Source: JAHFLD01 sp964367145 (GTDB lineage: Bacteria; Patescibacteriota; Minisyncoccia; UBA6257; 1-14-0-10-40-38). From it: DNA of 38,582 bases. The stretch lies in the NCBI GenBank assembly GCA_964367145.1, contig CAYIWJ010000006.1, positions 1 to 38,582 of the forward strand, read 5' to 3'. The notes beneath the pieces were generated by a model, which was not told the origin of the DNA, did no database searches, and saw only the letters and a list, made by a program, of their open reading frames with translations. Positions 1-5,866 of the stretch are shown in pieces (within the stretch, counting starts at the first letter, position 1; the number at the start of each line of letters is the position of its first letter). Both the position numbers and the translations under genes were made by a program.

Positions 1-327
1 AACCATCCAATTGATTACCCCAATGCCGGAAGCGTTTTTAAAAATATTTCTCTGATAAAATTTTCGAAAGATTGGCAGGAAAAGTTAATGCCAGTTGTAA
101 AAACCGATCCTTTTCCAGTTGTGCCCGCCGCCTATTTGATTTCAGAATGCTCTATAAAAGGAATATCTATTGGAGGAGCGATGATTTCGCCCAAACATTC
201 AAATTTTGTTGTTAATATTCTGGACGCTCAAGCCAAAGATGTAAAAAGATTAATTAATTTAACAAAAAAAGAGGTCAAGAAAAAATTTAATATTAAACTG
301 GAGGAAGAAATAGAACACTTAAAATGA
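1..327 (+). CDS. murB: UDP-N-acetylenolpyruvoylglucosamine reductase (MurB), C-terminal part
   Basis: The reading frame is open from base 1, so the gene starts before the window and only the last 108 residues are present. It reads NHPIDYPNAGSVFKN at the start, then PAAYLISECSIKG and IGGAMISPKHSNFVVN, which match the C-terminal substrate-binding domain of MurB. The serine of PNAGS is the family's proton donor. MurB reduces UDP-GlcNAc-enolpyruvate to UDP-MurNAc with NADPH in the cytoplasm, the second committed step of peptidoglycan synthesis. murC, often adjacent to murB in other bacteria, lies about 35 kb away at the other end of this window. The lysine-rich tail after the last conserved motif is normal for this lineage's style of protein. 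Identification is firm; FAD-domain residues cannot be checked. Confidence 0.93.
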   Translation, partial: NHPIDYPNAGSVFKNISLIKFSKDWQEKLMPVVKTDPFPVVPAAYLISECSIKGISIGGAMISPKHSNFVVNILDAQAKDVKRLINLTKKEVKKKFNIKLEEEIEHLK

Positions 328-486
328 ATCTTGAAAGCCTTTTGAAATTTTTAAGAGCAATGAAAGTTATCCACATGTATTTTTAAAAATTAGTTTACTA
401 TAATTAATATAAGAATTAGATCGTTGAGATTATTTCTAAATAACTTCAAATTGTATAGTCGGCAATTTGAGATTATTGGTCTTAAT

Positions 487-498
487 TGCTCTTTGAGA
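487..498 (+). promoter_or_regulatory. boxA-like antitermination motif in leader of tiny basic ORF
   Basis: The sequence TGCTCTTTGAGA closely resembles bacterial boxA (TGCTCTTTRAMA), the NusB/S10 binding element of rRNA leaders. It lies 85-95 nt downstream of a TATAAT box at 399-404 and 17 nt upstream of the small ORF at 516. Function is inferred from similarity only; the same motif type precedes four other genes in the window. Confidence 0.45.
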
Positions 499-515
499 TA
501 AAGAGTAAAAAATAA

Positions 516-572
516 ATGGCAAAGAAGAAAGTGAAAAAAGTCGCCAAGAAAGGAAAGGGAAAGAGGAGATAA
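516..572 (+). CDS. tiny lysine/arginine-rich peptide, 18 aa
   Basis: An 18-residue reading frame, MAKKKVKKVAKKGKGKRR, sits between a promoter-like TATAAT (399-404) with a boxA-like motif (487-498) and a very strong terminator (617-666), so it occupies a complete transcription unit. Two thirds of its residues are Lys or Arg. Such a peptide could bind RNA or DNA, or be a minimal ribosome-associated or histone-tail-like protein, but no family can be assigned at this length. There is no Shine-Dalgarno site. The alternative is that the transcript is a non-coding RNA and the ORF is incidental; the coherent basic composition argues mildly for coding. Confidence 0.5.
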   Translation: MAKKKVKKVAKKGKGKRR

Positions 573-616
573 ATTTTCCTTGTTCTTATAGCTAAGCGCT
601 GCGCTTGGCGATAATA

Positions 617-666
617 TAAAATTATAAAGTCCCGCTCGAATTTTTGAGCGGGACTTTATAATTTTA
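617..666 (+). terminator. strong intrinsic terminator
   Basis: A perfect 21-bp inverted repeat (617-637 and 646-666) with an 8-nt loop; the GC core CCCGCTC/GAGCGGG is followed by an AT-rich stem and T-rich tail. The reverse strand also has a T-rich tail, so it may work in both directions. Confidence 0.85.
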
Positions 667-693
667 TAATCATTAAAATTCTTATCACAAAAA

Positions 694-722
694 TTGAAAA
701 ATTCTTTGAAGTAAACTATTAT
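694..722 (+). promoter_or_regulatory. promoter of tRNA-Thr(UGU)
   Basis: TTGAAA (694-699), a 17-nt spacer and TATTAT (717-722) match sigma-70 consensus spacing and lie 20 nt upstream of the tRNA. Confidence 0.65.
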
Positions 723-742
723 AAAGAAGCAAAATTTATCCA

Positions 743-814
743 GCCGAGGTAGCTCAGTGGTAGAGCAACTGTTTTGTAAACAGTAGGTCGCGAGTTCAAT
801 CCTCGCCCTCGGCT
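743..814 (+). tRNA. tRNA-Thr(UGU)
   Basis: Full cloverleaf: acceptor GCCGAGG/CCTCGGC, D stem GCTC/GAGC, anticodon stem ACTGT/ACAGT with loop TTTGTAA (anticodon TGT), T stem GCGAG/CTCGC. CCA is not encoded. A second threonine tRNA follows about 700 bp downstream with a closely similar body. Confidence 0.95.
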
Positions 815-895
815 CCCGAATTGAATGAGGGCTTATTGAAAAATTTAGTTATTTTTCTCCATGATTGGTCATTCAATTCATCTTAATGTAGTTTA

Positions 896-1522
896 TTGGC
901 CAAACGTGGTACAATTCTCTTTGTGTCTAACAGGAGATTGATTTCTAAGGAATTTTTAATTGATTTATATCTTAAAAAAGGAAGATCAATTAAGGATATT
1001 GCTCGTGTTTTTGGTTGCTCGAATCATAAGGTACGCTATTGGATGGAGAGATATTTGATTATTACGCGCTCTATCAGCGAAGCAATCTACCTAAAAAATA
1101 ATCCCGACGGTGATCCATTTGTTTTTAAAAATCCCGTTACACTACATGAGGCTCTTTTATTTGGTTATGGAATGGGTTTATATTGGGGCGAGGGTACAAA
1201 GGCAGACAAGACTTCGGTTCGATTGGGTAACACCGACCCGGTATTGATACTTAAGTTTGTGGAATTTTTGGTTAAGTGTTTTGGCGTCGCCCTTTCTGAT
1301 TTTAAGTTTGGATTACAGCTTTTTAATGACGTCTCGGAGCAGGAGGCTCTGGACTTTTGGGTGAAAAGCCTTAAGATTAAGAAATCTCAATTTTATAAAG
1401 TAGTTCGGACAATTTCTGGTTCGATCGGTACTTATCGAAAGAAAAGTCGCTATGGTGTTTTGACAGTTTATTACCATAATAAAAAATTGAGAGATTTACT
1501 GGTTAGTTTTTTGCCAATGTAG
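896..1522 (+). CDS. HTH plus LAGLIDADG-like (homing endonuclease-type) protein
   Basis: A 208-residue protein starting at TTG. Residues about 10-60 look like a helix-turn-helix (IKDIARVFGCSNHKVRYWMERY). Residues about 88-105 carry FGYGMGLYWGEGTK, a degenerate LAGLIDADG-type motif, followed by LGNTDPVLILKFVEFLV, as in HTH/LAGLIDADG-like proteins of unknown activity. Only one such motif is seen, so the active form would be a dimer if it is an endonuclease at all. The gene lies between two tRNA-Thr genes, and its TAG stop falls inside the D-arm side of the downstream intron-bearing tRNA, a 10-bp overlap. That position suggests a role in mobility of the tRNA intron or tRNA-linked repeats. Codon use is AT-rich. 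TAATGT lies 6 nt before the TTG, consistent with a leaderless start. Confidence 0.7.
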   Translation: MAKRGTILFVSNRRLISKEFLIDLYLKKGRSIKDIARVFGCSNHKVRYWMERYLIITRSISEAIYLKNNPDGDPFVFKNPVTLHEALLFGYGMGLYWGEGTKADKTSVRLGNTDPVLILKFVEFLVKCFGVALSDFKFGLQLFNDVSEQEALDFWVKSLKIKKSQFYKVVRTISGSIGTYRKKSRYGVLTVYYHNKKLRDLLVSFLPM

Positions 1523-1784
1523 CTCAGATGGTAGAGCAACTCCATGGTGGGTCGCAAGATCCCCGCCCACTCCAATGAAAACATTGGAGTGAATCCCGAA
1601 TAACGGTTAAAGTCCTTCCAAGAAGGATCAGACCGTGGCACGTTTTTATAGCGGGCCCGAACGACTGACAAGGGGAGCCTTACTTATATTTTACTGGCTC
1701 AAGATACAGTCTAGCCTTCCGCTATACATAAAACGGAAGTGTAAGCGAAGGAGTAGGTCGCCGGTTCAATTCCGGCCATTGGCT
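1513..1784 (+). tRNA. tRNA-Thr(GGU) interrupted by a group I intron
   Basis: The 5' exon is 1513-1548 (acceptor GCCAATG, D stem GCTC/GAGC, anticodon stem ACTCC, loop A-T-GGT) and the 3' exon is 1748-1784 (AA, stem GGAGT, T stem GCCGG/CCGGC, acceptor CATTGGC, T). Joined, the anticodon loop is ATGGTAA, giving anticodon GGT for threonine. The body closely matches the tRNA-Thr(UGU) at 743, supporting the assignment. The intron enters between positions 36 and 37. The tRNA's 3' tail (from T-loop C56 onward) is repeated downstream in tandem. CCA is not encoded. The HTH/LAGLIDADG gene overlaps the first 10 bases. Confidence 0.88.
1549..1747 (+). ncRNA. group I self-splicing intron, about 199 nt, in tRNA-Thr anticodon loop
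   Basis: Several group I helices can be drawn directly. In P1, the exon end GGU pairs with GCC in the intron, with the diagnostic U.G at the splice site. P2 is a 10-bp hairpin at about 1563-1586. A P4/P5 region (ACGGT/ACCGT) encloses a TCCTT/AAGGA hairpin. P7 is GACTG (1663-1667) with CAGTC (1707-1711), P8 is GAGCC (1675-1679) with GGCTC (1696-1700), and P9 is CTTCCG (1716-1721) with CGGAAG (1734-1739). The AAGATACAGTC stretch resembles the conserved P8-P7 junction of group I introns, and the intron ends in G. Size matches the small ORF-less introns of bacterial tRNAs such as the Azoarcus tRNA-Ile intron. The precise subgroup is not determined. Confidence 0.88.
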
Positions 1785-2091
1785 CAAGAGTAGCGCCGGA
1801 ATCTCACCGGTCTCCGGTTGCNNNNNNNNNNNNNNNNNNNNNNNNNNNNNNNNNNNNNNNNNNNNNNNNNNNNNNNNNNNNNNNNNNNNNNNNNNNNNNN
1901 NNNNNNNNNNNNNNNNNNNNNAAGCGCTCAAGCTTTCGCGCAGAAATCGGGAACAATTCCGGCCATTGGCTCAAGAGTAGCGCCGGAATCTCACCGGTCT
2001 CCGGTTGCCGCCCCGAAGGCGGCATTGCGATTTCTAAGCGCTCAAGCTTTCGCGCAGAAATCGGGAACAATTCCGGCCATTGGCTCAAGAA
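1767..2091 (+). repeat. 114-bp tandem repeat carrying the tRNA-Thr 3' tail
   Basis: The tRNA tail CAATTCCGGCCATTGGCTCA occurs at 1767, 1954 and 2068. The last two are exactly 114 bp apart with identical intervening sequence; the first copy is cut by the N gap but matches on both sides. Each unit begins at T-loop position C56 and continues with hairpin-forming sequence (for example GCCGCC/GGCGGC, and CGATTTCT/AGAAATCG enclosing GCGC pairs). No gene is seen in 1785-2160 apart from this repeat. The assembly gap probably hides 27 nt plus an unknown number of further 114-bp units. Confidence 0.9.
1822..1921. other. assembly gap of 100 N
   Basis: Exactly 100 undefined bases lie inside the tRNA-tail tandem repeat. 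The round number suggests a placeholder gap where the assembler could not resolve repeat copy number. Confidence 0.97.
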
Positions 2092-2122
2092 TTGAAGGAG
2101 GGGTAGGTCAGGGGCTGTTTTA

Positions 2123-2151
2123 TTGCATTTTTGATTCTAATGTCTTAGAGT
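2123..2151 (+). promoter_or_regulatory. rpmG promoter, near-leaderless
   Basis: TTGCAT (2123-2128), a 17-nt spacer and TAGAGT (2146-2151). Only 9 nt separate the -10 box from the rpmG ATG, so the transcript should begin within 0-3 nt of the start codon. Confidence 0.55.
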
Positions 2152-2160
2152 GTTCTGACT

Positions 2161-2331
2161 ATGTCCGAATCTAAGTTTTCCAAAAATCTAATTAAACTGC
2201 GCTGTACCACCTGCAAGAGGTTTAATTATTATACCCGCAAGAATGTGAAGCTGGTAACTCGCAAAATTGAGCTTTCTAAGTTTTGCAAGTTTTGCCGTAA
2301 GCATACGACGCACAAGGAAGCGAAGAGATAG
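2161..2331 (+). CDS. rpmG: 50S ribosomal protein L33
   Basis: A 56-residue protein beginning MSESKFSKNLIKLRCTTCK. It has the L33 pattern of two CxxC knuckles, CTTC near residue 15 and CKFC near residue 42, for zinc binding, with a basic C-terminus. L33 sits near the E site of the large subunit. The start is set by the upstream promoter, whose -10 box ends 9 nt before the ATG; there is no Shine-Dalgarno. The following gene is tRNA-Trp, a pairing often seen next to rpmG, but secE-nusG, the usual next genes, are not present here. Confidence 0.95.
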   Translation: MSESKFSKNLIKLRCTTCKRFNYYTRKNVKLVTRKIELSKFCKFCRKHTTHKEAKR

Positions 2332-2407
2332 TTGGGATTGTCCTTTTTTGCAGGCGACTCTTGGTTGCTCTGTTTTTTTGTATGCGCTAGGCTTGTATCT
2401 GTTCTTT

Positions 2408-2479
2408 GGGGGTGTCGTCCAACGGCTAAGACTCTGGTCTCCAAAACCAGTTATCCAGGTTCGAATCCTGGCACCCCCG
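2408..2479 (+). tRNA. tRNA-Trp(CCA)
   Basis: Acceptor GGGGGTG/CACCCCC, anticodon stem CTGGT/ACCAG with loop CTCCAAA (anticodon CCA), T stem CCAGG/CCTGG. Terminal CCA is not encoded. It lies 76 bp downstream of rpmG. Confidence 0.94.
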
Positions 2480-2483
2480 CTAG

Positions 2484-2531
2484 TTGACATATATGGGATT
2501 TCTATGCAACAATAGGAAGTTCTTTGAAAGC
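2484..2531 (+). promoter_or_regulatory. promoter and boxA-like leader of GC-rich orphan gene
   Basis: TTGACA at 2484-2489 is a consensus -35; the -10 is weak (AACAAT, 2508-2513, 18-nt spacer). GTTCTTTGAAAGC at 2519-2531 resembles boxA and would lie at the very 5' end of the transcript. Confidence 0.5.
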
Positions 2532-2671
2532 TTGAAGTGTAAGGTTTTTTAGGCATGAGGTGAGCGTTTTGGGAGTCGCAGAGATGGTTTCTAAAGCGCT
2601 CGCCTTATACCAAGGTAAAGCCGTTCATCCGAGCGACTCGGATAATTTCCAACGAAAGGAGGATGGCTCCG

Positions 2672-3544
2672 ATGTCCAAAACATTGGCTCCGTCCGTGAC
2701 TCATCGCGACCCCAAGGGTCGCAAGTTCATGGCCGTCATCGAGGCTGCCTATGACAAGGCAGGGCTTTCCAAAAAGGAGGCGCAGCGGGTGAACGACACC
2801 GCTGGACTCCCGAAGCTCATCGAGAGCTTCATCGCGGCGAACCGTTTCACCGACAGGTTCAAGGACGAAGAAGTCGCTTCGAGCTTCTGGTACCCTAACG
2901 ACTACAAGCCGAAGGGGATCACCGCGCAGACCAACCTCTTGCGTCGGTTGTTCCCAGGTGTCGGCTTCGCCGACGAGAAGTTGGCCGATGCCCCGCTTCC
3001 GCCAAACGCTGAAGCCTACTTTGCCATCCCGCGCTGGGAGAGCTTGGCCCAAACGTACCAGGAGGCAGTCGAGAAGGTTCTCGCCGCATTCCAGAAGCTT
3101 CACGGGTGTAAGTTCGCGAACTACCATGAGGGCGAGCTCGGACCCGATCGGCTCCGACAGGAAGAACGTGCGAGAGCGTGTCTCACCGACCTCGGCGAAC
3201 GCCAGAAGGGCTACGACATTCTCGTGGTGCCTGCCCAGCTCGGCCTTCGTCACCGTGGACGTTCCGTCCGGCGTGCCCGCGAGGTCATGCAGGATGCAGG
3301 GAACGAATTCGGCCTCGGTGCGTTCGCGGTGGGAATCATGCTCCTCACGCATCCCGAACGGCAAGTGACGTGGGAACAGCTCCACGTTGACTGCGCTGGT
3401 GACGAGTATGCTCCGCGTGCGGACGGGAAGTTCGTGAAAGCACCAGTCTTCGACTGCGACGACGGCAAGCTGAGGTTCCGCATGGGCTGGTCCGACGGCG
3501 CCAGGAGTGACTTCGGCTCGGTGTCTGTCTTCCTTCCGCGGTAG
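2672..3544 (+). CDS. uncharacterised GC-rich orphan protein, 290 aa
   Basis: I do not recognise a named family, although the style resembles hypothetical proteins I associate with Parcubacteria. The second ATG is chosen because AAAGGAGG (2655-2662) lies 9 nt upstream of it; the ATG at 2663 directly abuts the site. The protein is soluble, with no membrane segment. It is mixed alpha/beta, and its C-terminal half has PDRLRQEERAR, YDILVVPAQLGLRHRGRSVRRAREV and FGLGAFAVGIMLLTHPERQVTWEQLHVDCAGDEY, possibly a catalytic or binding core with His, Asp and Cys. GC content is clearly above the neighbours and most third positions are G or C, unlike the AT-leaning housekeeping genes. It forms a self-contained cassette: promoter, boxA-like motif, strong ribosome site, gene, palindromes, terminator. 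Transfer or strong expression are both possible explanations. Confidence 0.75.
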   Translation: MSKTLAPSVTHRDPKGRKFMAVIEAAYDKAGLSKKEAQRVNDTAGLPKLIESFIAANRFTDRFKDEEVASSFWYPNDYKPKGITAQTNLLRRLFPGVGFADEKLADAPLPPNAEAYFAIPRWESLAQTYQEAVEKVLAAFQKLHGCKFANYHEGELGPDRLRQEERARACLTDLGERQKGYDILVVPAQLGLRHRGRSVRRAREVMQDAGNEFGLGAFAVGIMLLTHPERQVTWEQLHVDCAGDEYAPRADGKFVKAPVFDCDDGKLRFRMGWSDGARSDFGSVSVFLPR

Positions 3545-3555
3545 CAACTGGAGCC

Positions 3556-3632
3556 TTGCCTGCCTGCCGAAGCTTTGGCACAGGCGGGCAACTTGGATTG
3601 TTGTCCTCCGAAGGAGGATCCTCCTTCGGAGG
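3556..3632. repeat. two palindromic elements downstream of orphan gene
   Basis: The first (3556-3591) is a REP-like hairpin, TTGCCTGCCTG pairing with CAGGCGGGCAA. The second (3605-3632) is a perfect 28-bp palindrome made of two CCTCCGAAGGAGG-type arms. Both lie between the stop codon and the terminator of the 290-aa gene. Confidence 0.8.
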
Positions 3633-3687
3633 AAATCCCGTTGCCAAAGGCGACCGAGCGCGCTTCGTCCGCCTCTGGCGGAATCAC

Positions 3688-3737
3688 GAGGGGGTGTCCA
3701 CAGGCCTACGGGTACTGGACACCTCCTCATTTTTTTG
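3688..3737 (+). terminator. terminator of the 290-aa orphan gene
   Basis: Inverted repeat GAGGGGGTGTCCA / TGGACACCTCCTC with one mismatch and a 14-nt loop, followed by A and seven T. Confidence 0.85.
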
Positions 3738-3781
3738 CTTTGCGTGGCTGATTGTGGTAGTTTGTTTTATATATTAGCCTT

Positions 3782-3862
3782 ATGAATAAAAAAACTAAAG
3801 TTGCTCGGAAGAAACATCGCAGAAAGCAGGGGAGAAACGTTCCTTCGTTGAGACATCGATAA
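3782..3862 (+). CDS. small highly basic protein, 26 aa
   Basis: Reads MNKKTKVARKKHRRKQGRNV and ends PSLRHR; about half its residues are Lys, Arg or His. The composition resembles tiny ribosome-associated proteins (the KKHRRK core recalls the COX24/AURKAIP1-type domain), but the match is too short to claim. A TATATT box at 3770-3775 is 6 nt upstream of the ATG, fitting a leaderless start, and a strong terminator overlaps its stop codon, so it is a complete single-gene unit. This context is the main support for it being real. Confidence 0.65.
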   Translation: MNKKTKVARKKHRRKQGRNVPSLRHR

Positions 3863-3906
3863 ACCAAAACCGCCATCGAATAAAATCGAGGCGGTTTTGG
3901 TTTTTT
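3861..3906 (+). terminator. terminator of the 26-aa basic gene
   Basis: A 14-bp stem AAACCAAAACCGCC / GGCGGTTTTGGTTT followed by T residues; the stem begins within the TAA stop codon. Confidence 0.9.
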
Positions 3907-3912
3907 CCTTTC

Positions 3913-3987
3913 TGGTGCGCGTGGAAGGAATCGAACCTTCGACCCCAGTCTTATCAGGACTGTGCTCTACCACTGAGCTACACGCGC
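3913..3987 (-). tRNA. tRNA-Ile(GAU)
   Basis: On the minus strand: acceptor GCGCGTG/CACGCGC, D stem GCTC/GAGC, anticodon stem CAGTC/GACTG with loop CTGATAA (anticodon GAT), T stem GAAGG/CCTTC. The 3' ACCA is encoded. Flanks show no tRNA fragment duplication. Confidence 0.95.
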
Positions 3988-3999
3988 GTTTGGGCGGGT

Positions 4000-4218
4000 C
4001 TACGGAAGCTTAACGTGATCCACTGATCGTTTTAGCGCCGGCACATCTAAGGTGGTACTGTCTTGTATGGTTGGTGTTTTTCCCTTGAGGGCGTCGTTCG
4101 TTTCTCGCATGAGAACGCGCACTGATTGGATAGTATATCCCAGCAGAATTAAAAGTAAAACACTGGCGATTATCCAGAGTATGGTTTCGTTTTGCTTGGG
4201 GGTGATGTCTTTAAACAT
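4000..4218 (-). CDS. small membrane-anchored protein downstream of PilO-like gene
   Basis: A 72-residue protein with one N-terminal membrane segment (about residues 13-30, ILWIIASVLLLILLGYTI) and a short hydrophilic tail. It starts 8 bp after the PilO-like gene, so it is almost certainly cotranscribed and may be part of the same pilus or envelope complex. I do not recognise a family. Confidence 0.65.
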   Translation of the reverse strand: MFKDITPKQNETILWIIASVLLLILLGYTIQSVRVLMRETNDALKGKTPTIQDSTTLDVPALKRSVDHVKLP

Positions 4219-4226
4219 GAGATTAA

Positions 4227-4766
4227 TCAGTTTTTGGCAAAAATCCTACCACCAATATCAAGGGTGGCTTTGTTTTCTTCGCCGCTAACATTTACGGAGT
4301 CAAGACTTATTAGATAGGGCAGGGTTTTTAGTTTTTCCATAAAGACCACCGCTGAATCCATTGCCCCATCAATTTTTAGGTGAAAAGCAATCCCGGGGAG
4401 CGAATCGTCTTTGGCCTCAAATTCGGTGCTTAGAGTCATCGCGGCAGTTAAGCCGAACTTTTGCGCTTCCAGGCGAATTTCTTTGGGAATTTTTAGCAGG
4501 CGATCACGAGTTGGTAGAATCTGATTGAGAGTTGCTTGTTCGGTCGCGGTTTCCTGAAAGTTTTTTTTGAGTTCAGCGAGATTGCGCACCGAATCACTGT
4601 AGGCGTTGACGGCGTTATTTTTTTCCGCAATCAGAGCGATTTTTTTTTCGGTTCCGGCTCGGAGAAGGATCGTGGTTACAATAATCACCAAGCAGACGCC
4701 AGCGGTAATGCCGGTCTGTGTTAAAAGTCGGATGCCAAAGCTTGAGCCGCTATTTCCGTTAGGCAT
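4227..4766 (-). CDS. PilO-like type IV pilus assembly protein
   Basis: A 179-residue protein with one N-terminal membrane helix (about residues 18-37, ITAGVCLVIIVTTILLRAG). A coiled-coil region follows (about 40-85, rich in Lys, Glu, Ala), then a C-terminal alpha/beta domain containing FHLKIDGAMDSAVVFMEKLKTLPYL. This is the layout of PilO, the inner-membrane alignment subcomplex protein. Length is typical. PilM and PilN, the usual partners, are not in this window. The gene diverges from dprA with only 29 bp between start codons, so the two promoters overlap. The family call rests on architecture more than on signature residues. Confidence 0.7.
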   Translation of the reverse strand: MPNGNSGSSFGIRLLTQTGITAGVCLVIIVTTILLRAGTEKKIALIAEKNNAVNAYSDSVRNLAELKKNFQETATEQATLNQILPTRDRLLKIPKEIRLEAQKFGLTAAMTLSTEFEAKDDSLPGIAFHLKIDGAMDSAVVFMEKLKTLPYLISLDSVNVSGEENKATLDIGGRIFAKN

Positions 4767-4795
4767 TTTTCTCTAAGGAATGATACCATACTTTT

Positions 4796-5830
4796 ATGCA
4801 GGTTAATGAGGAGGCGCGATATTTTAACGCGCTCAATGTGGTTTTGGGGGGCAATTATCGAGCTCTGCAGTCTTTGGCGGAAAAGCATGTTTCTTGGGAA
4901 CGAGCTTGGCAGACTTTGGATCGTTCGGCGCTGGAAACGGAAAATCTTTGGAATAAAGTTTTAGAGGTTGGCGCCAGAGTGTTGTTGCGCGATGATCCGG
5001 AGTTTCCGTTTTCTTTAAGGCAAATTCACGCGCCGCCATTCGGGCTTTATGTTCGCGGCAAATCTCTAAATTTGGAGAAGGCGGTGGCCATTGTTGGTAC
5101 TCGTCGAGCGACTTACGAGGGGCGGATATTAGCCGCTTCATTGGCGGAGGATTTTGTGCGTGCTGGTTTTGCCGTGGTTAGTGGGTTGGCTTTGGGAATT
5201 GACGCCGCGGCACACGAGGGTGCCGTGCGGGCCGGTGGACCGACGGTGGGAGTTATTGCGAGCGGGGTGGATATTATCTCACCGAGACAAAACGAACGAC
5301 TTGGTGAGTCGTTGCTTGATTGCGGGGCGATTGTATCGGAATATCCTTGTGGAGCGGACGCGAAAACATATCGTTTTTTGGAACGGAACAGAATTGTGAG
5401 TGGACTTACTTTGGGCGTGATTGTTGTTGAGGCTCCGGAATCTTCCGGAGCTTTGGTTACGGCGCGATTCGCGTTGGAACAGGGGAGGGATGTTTTTGTT
5501 GTTCCGGGCAATATTCGTCATCCTAATTATCGAGGATCTCACGCCTTGATTAAATCCGGCGCGGCGTTAATTACCGAGGTACGCGATGTTCTTTTGGGTC
5601 TTGGTTTTGAAGATCCCAAGACGGTTTCCGGACAGGTTTTAAACAAGGTCGCTCTTGACGAGAAGGAGAAACTGGTTATTACTGTCTTACAGTCTTTGGT
5701 CAGCGGTTGTTCGCTGGATTATCTGGTAGAGCAGACTGGTTTTGAAGTGGCGGAAATCAGTCGTCGGATGACCGGACTTTTGTTTAAGGGAGTTGTCCGC
5801 GAAAATGGCGGTAAGTTTTATGCGTTATGA
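4796..5830 (+). CDS. dprA: DNA-processing protein DprA/Smf
   Basis: A 344-residue protein. The Rossmann-fold core shows VAIVGTRRATYEGR (residues about 97-110), VVSGLALGIDAAAHEGA (128-143), FLERNRIVSGL (194-204), SGALVTARFALEQGRDVFVVPGNI (218-240) and GSHALIKSGA (247-256), the hallmarks of DprA. The C-terminal 60 residues form a winged-helix-like domain. DprA loads RecA on incoming single-stranded DNA during natural transformation, and CPR genomes commonly keep it. The start has no Shine-Dalgarno; a CATACT-like box lies just upstream. topA follows after 36 bp, a conserved dprA-topA pair, likely one operon. Confidence 0.95.
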   Translation: MQVNEEARYFNALNVVLGGNYRALQSLAEKHVSWERAWQTLDRSALETENLWNKVLEVGARVLLRDDPEFPFSLRQIHAPPFGLYVRGKSLNLEKAVAIVGTRRATYEGRILAASLAEDFVRAGFAVVSGLALGIDAAAHEGAVRAGGPTVGVIASGVDIISPRQNERLGESLLDCGAIVSEYPCGADAKTYRFLERNRIVSGLTLGVIVVEAPESSGALVTARFALEQGRDVFVVPGNIRHPNYRGSHALIKSGAALITEVRDVLLGLGFEDPKTVSGQVLNKVALDEKEKLVITVLQSLVSGCSLDYLVEQTGFEVAEISRRMTGLLFKGVVRENGGKFYAL

Positions 5831-5866
5831 TGGTTATAAATTATTAAGCGATAAGTCCATTTTTTT

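Noticed and set aside
702..712. TTCTTTGAAGT before tRNA-Thr as another boxA
   Set aside because: It lies inside the promoter spacer upstream of the transcription start, so it cannot act in RNA.
818..879. 11-bp inverted repeat GAATTGAATGA/TCATTCAATTC after tRNA-Thr(UGU) as terminator
   Set aside because: The arms are 40 nt apart, AT-rich and lack a T tract, so termination is not supported; it may be chance.
1741..1757. Reading the 3' exon as carrying anticodon GCG (Arg)
   Set aside because: It would need the 5' exon to end at U33; the GGU exon end pairs with an intron guide and gives U.G at the splice site, and the tRNA body matches the neighbouring tRNA-Thr.
1722..2174. Open frames spanning the N gap
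   Set aside because: They consist of tRNA-tail repeats and undefined bases; no coding character.
2591..3730. Long minus-strand open frame (379 codons)
   Set aside because: It is the GC-rich antisense shadow of the 290-aa gene, which has a promoter, AAAGGAGG and terminator on the plus strand; the minus frame has none of these and an implausible Arg-rich composition.
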